Below are positions 51,156 to 59,100 of a stretch of DNA of 64,000 bases, piece by piece (positions within the stretch are counted from its first letter, which is position 1; the number at the start of each line of letters is the position of its first letter). The DNA lies in contig CAZZMD010000011.1 of NCBI GenBank assembly GCA_964655355.1, forward strand, positions 1-64,000. Reading direction: 5' to 3'. A program made the position numbers and the translations under genes. This DNA comes from CALGDE01 sp964655355. GTDB lineage: Bacteria > Cyanobacteriota > Cyanobacteriia > CACIAM-69d. Below the pieces are notes generated by a model that saw only the letters and a list, made by a program, of their open reading frames with translations, had not been told where the DNA came from and did not search any database.

Positions 51156-52859
51156 CTACTGCGCCAGCGACGCCACGATGGACTGAATCTGGGCGATCGC
51201 CCCTTGCTGCGCCTCGGATGGGCCGCCAGCCCCCTCCAAATTGCCTAACAGTGCCTGCAGATGCTCGCGCACCCCGTCCAACTGTTCCTGAACCGGCTGA
51301 AGCACCTCATCCGTCAGACCCAACTTACCGCGCAATTCCCCCAGGGTGACCTGTTGGGTATGCAGTTGTTCCGCCCGCCCCTGCAACTCGTGCCAAGTGG
51401 TATCCTGGCTCGATTTCCGCTCCGTCACATTGGCTTCGATGGTCTCCACTTCCCCGGTCAACTTCGCGATCGTCTCCTCCACGGACTGAAGTTCCGTCTG
51501 TAGCTTCTCCACCGTTTCATTGACGCCGCCAATCACCGGGGTCAAATCGATCGCCCCGTCAGCATTTTTAGGAGACAACCCCTGACGCTTACGCAGAACG
51601 CTCTCATGGATATGAAACACCTCCTCCCGCTCGTTTAAATTGCGGCGGCTGCCCAGCAATGATTCATTCAGGCGATCATAGTGCTCCTTCTCATCGGCCA
51701 ACTCCGGCTCCATTGCAATGCGATCAAACTCGCCCGCTTGACGCATCTTCTCCTGAACCTCTTCGATGGTCTGGCGTTGGTACCCCAGCTCCTCCTCCTG
51801 GTCACTCACAAACCGGGACATCTTGTCAAAATCCTGCTTGAGCTGGCTCACCATCCCTTCCAGGGCCCCCAGCTCCATCCCCTCCAACTCGGCAATATTG
51901 ACCCGCTCAGACACGGAAACCTCACCGGAAGCCAGCCCTTCCAAGGTCGCTCGAAGCTGCTCCTGCCCCTGGATACGGGCCGACAAATTATCCCGCTTGC
52001 CCTCCATAAACTGCAGAGACGTGCGCTTCGCCTTCAGCTCGCACTGTTCTCCCACGAGCGCCAGCGTATCCTCCCGCCACTGATCGAGGGACTCACCCAA
52101 GGCGCGCACCTCGGTCTCAACCCAATCTTGAATCTCCCCCAGACTCTGCTTCTCCGCTTCCACGGCGTCCCACCGCCCCATCAGGATCGCTCCCTGGGTA
52201 TCGGCAATCTGTAAACAGGTCTCCACCGCCGGACGCAGGGACGACGCATCACCGCCCCCTTCAGCCACTTGCTGCACTAGGGTCTGTAGGGTCTGGGCCT
52301 GCTGGGGATCAATGCTAGGGCTTTGCTCAATCTGGTCCCGCTCCTGCTTCACCCGCTGCTGCTCACCCCGGAGTTGATCCCAGGCCTGCTTCAATTCCTG
52401 ATTTTTATGCTCAATCTCCTGATTCAGCCGCCCCACTTCCTGGCGCTGCCGCTCCAGATTTTTGATTTCCTGCTCAATTTGCTCCAATTCTTCCCGCCGG
52501 GATTCCATCTCCATTTCCCGTCGGTTCAGCTCCTGACTTTGAAAGGTCAGGGACTCCATCCACTGTTGAATCTCTTCCTCTTTACTCTTGGATTTCTCCT
52601 GCTGACGGGAGTAGCTCTGGAGTAGCGTCACAATCTGCCGCGCCCCCTCTTGGATGCGCTGGCAGCGGCGATCGCCCCCACTGCCCGCCACCTCGACCAA
52701 CACCAGGGAGCCATCCTTATAATTGCCAGCCTCATCGGTGGCGATCGCCGGTTCATTCACCCCATTCCATTGATCCCCCTTCTGGCAAGCCAAGAGCTTC
52801 AGCTCCCCCTTGCTACCCATCAAGCCCCGTTTCTGGACGACCTCTGCTAAATACAGCAC
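51156..52859 (-). CDS. hmpF: Pilus motility factor HmpF
   Basis: HmpF is a coiled-coil protein required for type IV pilus-driven gliding and phototaxis in filamentous cyanobacteria and localises to cell poles. The 567-residue product has the family N-terminus (MLYLAEVVQKRG, LKLLACQKGDQWN, DGSLVLVEV) and then long predicted coiled coils (from SLTFQSQELNRREMEMESRREEL onwards, rich in Gln, Glu, Leu and Arg). The start is a GTG at 52859 with a strong Shine-Dalgarno (GAGGAAAGG) just upstream. In Nostoc the gene sits beside the hmpA-E chemotaxis genes, read divergently; the same arrangement is seen here. Confidence 0.9.
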   Translation of the reverse strand: MLYLAEVVQKRGLMGSKGELKLLACQKGDQWNGVNEPAIATDEAGNYKDGSLVLVEVAGSGGDRRCQRIQEGARQIVTLLQSYSRQQEKSKSKEEEIQQWMESLTFQSQELNRREMEMESRREELEQIEQEIKNLERQRQEVGRLNQEIEHKNQELKQAWDQLRGEQQRVKQERDQIEQSPSIDPQQAQTLQTLVQQVAEGGGDASSLRPAVETCLQIADTQGAILMGRWDAVEAEKQSLGEIQDWVETEVRALGESLDQWREDTLALVGEQCELKAKRTSLQFMEGKRDNLSARIQGQEQLRATLEGLASGEVSVSERVNIAELEGMELGALEGMVSQLKQDFDKMSRFVSDQEEELGYQRQTIEEVQEKMRQAGEFDRIAMEPELADEKEHYDRLNESLLGSRRNLNEREEVFHIHESVLRKRQGLSPKNADGAIDLTPVIGGVNETVEKLQTELQSVEETIAKLTGEVETIEANVTERKSSQDTTWHELQGRAEQLHTQQVTLGELRGKLGLTDEVLQPVQEQLDGVREHLQALLGNLEGAGGPSEAQQGAIAQIQSIVASLAQ

Positions 52860-53382
52860 GCTGCCCTTTCCTCTTGCGTCAATACTCAGTAATCGTTCGT
52901 GATCATTGCGATCGTCCGAATGGCTGGTCAGGATAGATAACCAGCCTCACCCTTGGCTAACGCAGCATCATCTATACCGCGACACTCGAAACCGGCTCAG
53001 GAGACCCAACCACTCCATTCCGAAACTCGGCAGGCAGTTGGGGGCAGGTACCGACTCACCGCTCCGATAGGGGGTGAATTCAATGAAGTGCGATGCCTTG
53101 ATCAAGCTAACCTATTTTTCCAACAATTTGCCCCAATTGTTGCCCGAGCAATGGGATACCACACACTTTAGCAACAATCACTACTCCCGTACGACTCCTT
53201 CGCATTTTGAGTCCACTGCCCCTGCCATTCTCCCCAATCCCCACCCCACCCATACTGGGGGAAAGGCTACAATTTAATCGCATCGGTCCGTTCGCATCCG
53301 CCCGTCAAAAAGTATTCCAAAATGCTTCGCTGAGCCCCCAGCGATCCATCCGCCCCCGTTTTCCTTCCCGGTCAGACCCACC
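52860..53382. other. hmpF-hmpA divergent promoter region
   Basis: About 520 bp between divergent hmpF and hmpA. It contains a perfect inverted repeat at 53121-53142, and TACAAT at 53268-53273, about 110 bp upstream of the hmpA start, as a possible -10 without a clear -35 partner. No credible gene. Regulation of motility most likely acts here. Confidence 0.5.
53121..53142. promoter_or_regulatory. Inverted repeat in the divergent hmp promoter region
   Basis: CAACAATT-TGCCCC-AATTGTTG: two perfect 8-bp half-sites separated by 6 bp. Its position between hmpF and hmpA fits a regulator binding site, or an RNA stem in the hmpA leader. No regulator is assigned. Confidence 0.45.
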
Positions 53383-54612
53383 ATGCACGGCAACCTCAAC
53401 GAAATCGACATCCGCAGCATTCTCCAACTTATTCAACTGGGGCAACGGACCGGAGAATTGTTCGTCGAAACCTATCAATCCATGGGGTCTGCCTATGACC
53501 GCCAGCGGGGAAACCAATCCCCCTGGGAGCGGCGGCGATGCTGGTTCGTCTTTTTCCTGAATGGACGCATCATCTACGCCACCAACGCAGAGCAAAATAA
53601 CCAGCGTCTCAAGGACTATTTAGGGCGGTATCAACTAGAAGACACACTCAATGAGTTAGACATTCCCGAGTCCCCCACAGCGGACAACCTCGAATACCGC
53701 TCCCTGTGGATGCTCCTGGAGAACCATAGCCTGGATCCGGCCCAGGGACGCACCATCCTAGACGGCATGATTCGAGAAACCCTGTTTGATTTGCTAGGGC
53801 TCCATTCTGGCAGCTTCTCCTTCGAAGTGGGCCCCGCCCTCACGCCCCAACTCACCACCTTTGACACCGGCCAACTCGCCTCCCAGGTGGTTCGACAGGT
53901 GCAACTTTGGAAGCAGTTTTATCCCCACATTCGATCGCCCGACCAATGCCCGCTTCTCATTGATCGGGACGAAATCCAGGAGCGCCTCGCCGAGCAAACC
54001 CTCCAGACCCTCAGCGACTGGGCCACCGGCCATATCGCCATTCGCAAAATTGCCCGCACCCGTAACCGAGATATTCCGACGGTGGCTCGGGTCATTCTGC
54101 CCTATGTCCAGCAAGGGATTATCCAGTTGATTGACCCCCCTGCGGCCCGCGTTGAATTGGATCGACAGGCCGTGGCCCAGGGGCAAGATGCCCTGCCCCT
54201 CATTGCCTGCGTGGAAGACAGTCAAACGGTCCGGCGAGCCATTGAAAAAACCCTGCAAGCCTTGGGCTATCGCACCATTGGCTTTCCCGACCCGATCGCC
54301 GCCTTGGGGGGTCTATTCACCGCCCGCCCGGATCTGATCCTCTGTGATATCACCATGCCCGAACTGGACGGCTATGAGCTATGTGCGATGCTGCGCCAGC
54401 CCACCACCTTCCGACGAACCCCCATCATTATGCTGACGGGGCGGGATGGATTTTTAGATCGGGTCCATGCCCGCACCGTCGGCGCAACGGACTATCTGTC
54501 TAAACCCTTTAAGAAACATGAACTCCGGGCCCTGGTGGAACGGTACGTGGGGCCCGGTCATCGGGAAAAGATTTCTACCCCGGCCCGCCGTGAGGGGGCA
54601 TTGCTCCCCTAA
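53383..54612 (+). CDS. hmpA: PatA-like response regulator HmpA/PilG
   Basis: A 409-residue regulator. The N-terminal DUF4388/PATAN-type domain (MHGNLNEIDIRSILQLIQLGQRTGELFVE) and a middle region are followed by a C-terminal receiver (about residues 272-392) with ACVEDSQTVRR, the phospho-Asp322 in ILCDITMPELDGYE, and the conserved Lys in YLSKPFKKHEL. PatA-family proteins of this kind are outputs of cyanobacterial pilus chemotaxis systems (PilG in Synechocystis, HmpA in Nostoc). It is the first gene of the hmp cluster; the next gene starts 519 bp downstream. Confidence 0.88.
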   Translation: MHGNLNEIDIRSILQLIQLGQRTGELFVETYQSMGSAYDRQRGNQSPWERRRCWFVFFLNGRIIYATNAEQNNQRLKDYLGRYQLEDTLNELDIPESPTADNLEYRSLWMLLENHSLDPAQGRTILDGMIRETLFDLLGLHSGSFSFEVGPALTPQLTTFDTGQLASQVVRQVQLWKQFYPHIRSPDQCPLLIDRDEIQERLAEQTLQTLSDWATGHIAIRKIARTRNRDIPTVARVILPYVQQGIIQLIDPPAARVELDRQAVAQGQDALPLIACVEDSQTVRRAIEKTLQALGYRTIGFPDPIAALGGLFTARPDLILCDITMPELDGYELCAMLRQPTTFRRTPIIMLTGRDGFLDRVHARTVGATDYLSKPFKKHELRALVERYVGPGHREKISTPARREGALLP

Positions 54613-55131
54613 CCCCGCCGGAAGGGGATTTGAGGACTTTTCCAGAGGCCGCGATCGCGCCATCACAGCCATATCACAGCGCCGCCACAGCGCCGTCATC
54701 ACGCCGTCATCGCGCTAAACCAGCGGTGGGGAAGTGAGGGCCAATTCCTGGACTTTGGCATTTCCTACGATTTCCCTGGAAGGCCAGGCGGTCCCGGCGA
54801 CAACCTGTTAGAGTGGACCTGCGATGCACCCCACGGATTGGTTCCCAGTAAGGGTTTGCCCATTGTCAAATGATTGTCAAACGCTTCAGAACTGAATCGG
54901 TTAGGCCTCCTGTCGGCAGCTAACTGGATGATGGGAAAATCATGGGAAATCTGGGTCACCGACTGGATTACAGGATTTTTTTGTCACCGAGGCGACATCC
55001 TGGCTATAACCTAATCAGTTGCGACCCGATGTAGTCCCAGTGAGATTCCTAGCTCATTGGTCTTGTCCCAGGATCCGGTTGCCATTACTACTTCCCCTTT
55101 CTGATAGGGCAGGGAAACGTTGCGAGCCACT
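54613..55131. other. hmpA-hmpB intergenic region
   Basis: About 520 bp with no accepted gene. It contains the 11-bp tandem array at 54659-54713. An operon-internal gap this long suggests an additional promoter for hmpB, but no convincing -35/-10 pair was found. Confidence 0.45.
54659..54713. repeat. 11-bp tandem repeat (5 copies)
   Basis: GCCATCACAGC, CATATCACAGC, GCCGCCACAGC, GCCGTCATCAC and GCCGTCATCGC in a row, between hmpA and hmpB. Confidence 0.93.
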
Positions 55132-55497
55132 ATGAGCACAGTTTTAGTCGTCGAAGATAGTATCGCCCAGCGAGAGATGATCACCGAGCTGCTCAAGGGG
55201 AGTGGGTTGACGGTCAGTATTGCTGGGGATGGGGTTGAGGCTTTGGAGAGTTTGCAGGATCAGAAGCCGGATTTGGTGGTGCTGGATATTGTGATGCCTC
55301 GGATGAATGGCTATGAGGTGTGTCGGCGGTTGAAGTCGGATCCGACCACTCAAAAGGTGCCGGTGGTGATGTGTTCTTCGAAGGGGGAAGAGTTTGACCG
55401 CTATTGGGGTATGAAGCAGGGGGCGGATGCGTATATTGCGAAGCCGTTCCAGCCGAAGGAGCTGGTGGGAACGGTGAAGCAGTTATTGCGAGGATAG
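55132..55497 (+). CDS. hmpB: CheY-like response regulator HmpB/PilH
   Basis: A single-domain receiver of 121 residues. The acidic pair is at Glu8-Asp9 (VVEDS), the phospho-acceptor is Asp52 (VVLDIVMP), and the conserved Lys is in YIAKPFQPKE; the switch Thr position is Ser (MCSSKG). It presumably receives phosphate from HmpE and tunes pilus activity, as PilH does. The ATG at 55132 (MSTVLVVED) is chosen over an in-frame TTG at 55120. hmpC follows 10 bp later. Confidence 0.92.
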   Translation: MSTVLVVEDSIAQREMITELLKGSGLTVSIAGDGVEALESLQDQKPDLVVLDIVMPRMNGYEVCRRLKSDPTTQKVPVVMCSSKGEEFDRYWGMKQGADAYIAKPFQPKELVGTVKQLLRG

Positions 55498-55507
55498 GGA
55501 GGGGCTT
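55498..55507 (+). promoter_or_regulatory. Strong ribosome-binding site of hmpC
   Basis: GGAGGGGCTT directly before the hmpC ATG contains the near-ideal GGAGG. It immediately follows the hmpB stop codon, supporting efficient coupled translation. Confidence 0.75.
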
Positions 55508-56047
55508 ATGGTAGGCAACCCAGATTTTCTGACGGGACGGGGCCCGGAGCATGCTCCGGAGTTTCAGGAGCTGGAGAGTCCTGAAGGTGAGATGCACCTC
55601 CGATTTTTTGTGGGGCCGGAGCAGGAGTTTGCTTTGCCGGCGATCGCGATTAAGGAGGTGACGGAGTCTGCGCCGGAGCGGATTACACCGGTGCCGAATG
55701 TTTCGCCGCTCCTATTGGGCACTTTAAATGTGCGGGGACAGGTACTCTGGGTCGTCGACTTTGGGCAGTTTCTCGGGGAGTCTGGATCGATCACGACGGA
55801 TCGGGCAGATATTCCGGTGATTGCGATCGAGGACCAGGAGACGATGTTGGGCTTGGCGGTCACAAAAATCTCCAAAATGGATTGGCGGGATTCGGATGAT
55901 CTGGTGCCGCCATCGGATGCTCCAGACACCATCCGGCCTTTCCTGAGGGGAGAGTGGCCCGCCAATACCCCTGGCACAGCCCCGCTTCGCTTGCTAGATT
56001 ATGGGGCAATTCTACATTCAAGCCGCTGGGGTGGCTCTGACGCATGA
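55508..56047 (+). CDS. hmpC: CheW-like adaptor HmpC/PilI
   Basis: Links chemoreceptor and CheA kinase in the signalling array. The 179-residue protein has the CheW fold pattern: MHLRFFVGPEQEFALPAIAIKEV, TPVPNVSPLLLGTLNVRGQVLWVVDF, and VIAIEDQETMLGLAVTKI. About 30 extra residues precede the domain and a short tail follows. It lies directly behind hmpB with a strong ribosome site; hmpD begins 70 bp downstream. Confidence 0.92.
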   Translation: MVGNPDFLTGRGPEHAPEFQELESPEGEMHLRFFVGPEQEFALPAIAIKEVTESAPERITPVPNVSPLLLGTLNVRGQVLWVVDFGQFLGESGSITTDRADIPVIAIEDQETMLGLAVTKISKMDWRDSDDLVPPSDAPDTIRPFLRGEWPANTPGTAPLRLLDYGAILHSSRWGGSDA

Positions 56048-56117
56048 TCAGCCCAATTCTTATTCTCGAGTCTTCCCCCTCTTACACCCTTTAGACCCGC
56101 ATTTCCGGAGACGGTAG

Positions 56118-59100
56118 ATGGCACCTAGCATGGACTACAACCAGGAATATCAAAGGGCCCACTCGGCCTATGTCCAAGGGGACTATTCGGCGGCGGCGGA
56201 GATCATTGATCGCCTGGTGGTCGCTGAGCCTGGGGATGCCAATGCGCGGCTGTTGCGGGGGCATATCTATTGCTATGGCTTACAGCAGTATGGGGTGGCC
56301 CAGGATGATTACCAGGCGGTGCTGACCCTGACGACGGATTCGTCATTTTTGGAGTATGCCCAGACGGGGCTTCAGGATGTGGCCCAGGGGTTGGGTCAGG
56401 GGGATCCGGCGATGAATGGGAGTAATGGGAGTGGGGAAGCTGGAGACGCTCAGTTTGCGGATTTTGATTTCGAGGAGACTGGGGCCAAGAGCGGGGCTGC
56501 GGTTGAGGGGTCTGCGTCCCCTGAGTCTGGGGAGAGTAGCGAAGGGTTTGGCATTGCGAGTTTGGATGATCTGGAGCTGGGGGAGGATGTGGATACGGGG
56601 CTGAGCCTGGGGCAGTTGGGCGCGGCTGAGGAGATGGGCGGTGTGGGCCTGGCGGAGTTGTCCGGCGGACCGGAGTTGGAGGATCCGTTGCAAGGGTTGA
56701 CGGGGGCGGCTGAGGAGGCTGAGGATCCGTTTGCGGCGATCGCGGGGACGGAGGAGGCTGCGCCGATGGATTTGGGTGGTCTGGAGGGGGATGATCCCTT
56801 TGCGTCGATGGATGCGACGGATGCGATGGGGATGGGGACGGAGACGAGTGTGGCGTCTTCGTCGGATGTGGGTTTTTCGGATGATCCCTTTGGCGGTACT
56901 ACGGAAGGGGCGATCGCGGATGGAGATAGCGCCGGAATGGCTGATGGGGGTGACGATCCCTTTGGGTTGGGGGCTCCGGTGGAGGAGGATCTGGGGGCGG
57001 CGGCGATCGCGGATGTGGGGGATGGGGATGCGGATCCCTTTGGATTGGGGGAAGCCGGTGCGGATGAAATGGCGGCCCCGACAGGGGATGCCGATATGGA
57101 AGGTGATCTGGGGGATTTGGGGGATTTGGGAGACCTTGGGGATTCCTTTGCGGCATTGGATGCCGATGGGGATTTGGGTGCGGATTTGGGCGAAGTGGCA
57201 GATTTGGGCGAAGCGGCAGATTTGGGTGAAGCGGCAGATAACGACTTGGGCGATTTAGGGCTGATCTCAACGGATGGGGAGTTTGAGGAAGATCTGGGGC
57301 TAGGAGAGACGCCGGGGGCGACTGGCGAGGCAGAGGGGCTGGGAGAGGAGTTGGGAGAGATGGATCTGGGGGAGATGGATCTGGGCTTTAGTGCGGCCGA
57401 TCTGGGAGAGGCCCTGGAGGAAGAAGCGGAGGGTCTGGCGGAGCCGGCCGCAGGGGCGATCGCGTTAGGGGAAGACATCGGAGAGGGGGACAAATCTTCC
57501 TGGGATTTGGCGATCGACGAAGGGAATGGGGGGGAGATAGGCTCCCCTGAGACCAACGAGGTGTTGGGGAGTGACGCCTTTGCCCATCCGGATGATAGTG
57601 ATGCAGACTTCTTGCAAGATGTGTCCTTCGCCAACGGTGAACCGTTTGGGGATTTAGATGATTCGATTTCTTTCGGCACCACGCCGGCGGCGGATGCGAA
57701 TGGGGCTGTGCCTGAGGAGAGTTGGGCGGACCTTGGGGGAGAGGCGTTAGATGCCGAAGATGCCGATGCTGATCCTGTTCCCGATGCCCTGGTGATGGAC
57801 TCCGGATTTGCAACGGAGTCAGAATCCTTAGGGATGATAGATCTGGATTTGGGCGATATGGAAGACGCGATGGCAGAGGAGATAGCAGAGGAAATGGAGG
57901 ATGCCAGCCAGCCGGATAGCCAGCCTGACTTAGACGCGGCCGGGTTTGGGGAAGATTGGGTGCCCGATTCGTCCGATGGGGACGGGGGAGAGGGGATGGA
58001 TGCGAATCCTTTTGGGGCCGTTGAAGCGGAGGACAATCCCTTTGGCGGTGATAATCCGTTTGGGGGAGACCCCTTGGCGGACCTCGCTGATGAACCGGTG
58101 CTGTCGGAAGATGATGTGGATGCGATGGTGCAGGCTGAGCTGGAAGGGCAGCCTTTTGAGGGGGGGGATGATCTGTTCCCGGCAGAGGGGTTGGATGTTG
58201 AGGCGGATGCGGTGACCACTCAGGATGGGGACCTGGCTGACCCTCAGGGTGGTGGCGATGACGACGAGGAGGATTCTATTTCCGATTTTCTGCCCGCAGC
58301 AGTGGGGGGGGTGAGCGAGGATGGCGATGATCGCACGGAATTTATGACTGAGTTGATGGTGGATGAGGGGGAAGAACTGACGCCTCCCGTCGTCTCCGCC
58401 CCTCGCCCCCTATCGTCCATGCCGCCCCTCCCCGATGGTGAGGCGGGAACCGGTGAAGAGACCCTATTTATGATGCCCCAGGGGGCCCAGGCCGATGAGG
58501 ATCTGGGAGTTTTTGGGGAACTGGGCGCGATGGGGGATACGGATGGAGATATGGGTGGGGACCTGATGGGCGGGGGCATGGATGACGATGATGATGCCGA
58601 TGCCTTTGATTTGGGGGAGGTGGCCGATGCCCAAGCCTTTGCTCCCTTGCCGGAGGAGGAGAGCATCCAGGAGGAGCAGGCTCCCGTGGACCCTGGGTTT
58701 GGGGAGTTTGCCGAGGCGGGGGATGCCAGTGATGAAGAAGATGCCTTTTCCATGGATGAACTGGCTACCGATTTGTCGTCCATGTCTGCGATTACGGATG
58801 GGCCGGCGGCGGGCAGCGATTTTATGGATGACTTGGACGAGTTTGATGACTTAGGTAGTTTGCCTGACTTCAGCTTGACCAATGCGAATGCGGACTTTGC
58901 TGAGACGGATGATGATGGCTTTTCGTTGGGGGATGGCGGAGGCTCCTTCAATAATTTGGCGGGGGGCGACGATGAGATTTTCAATATCGGTAGCTCCAAT
59001 GCCGGGCAAGAGGAGCTGCTGACTTTTGACCAGGCGGAGAGTCGGGCCGCAGAGCCGGTGGTGGCGGTTGAGGGGAGTCTGCTGGCACCGTTTGATAATG

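Noticed and set aside
54594..54611. AGGGG...CCCCT inverted repeat at the hmpA end as a terminator
   Set aside because: It lies within the coding end and has no following T run.
56450..58219. A 589-codon open frame on the minus strand, Ser/Pro-rich
   Set aside because: It is the antisense of the acidic hmpD segment; the Asp/Gly/Glu codon bias removes stops on the other strand. Composition is not protein-like.
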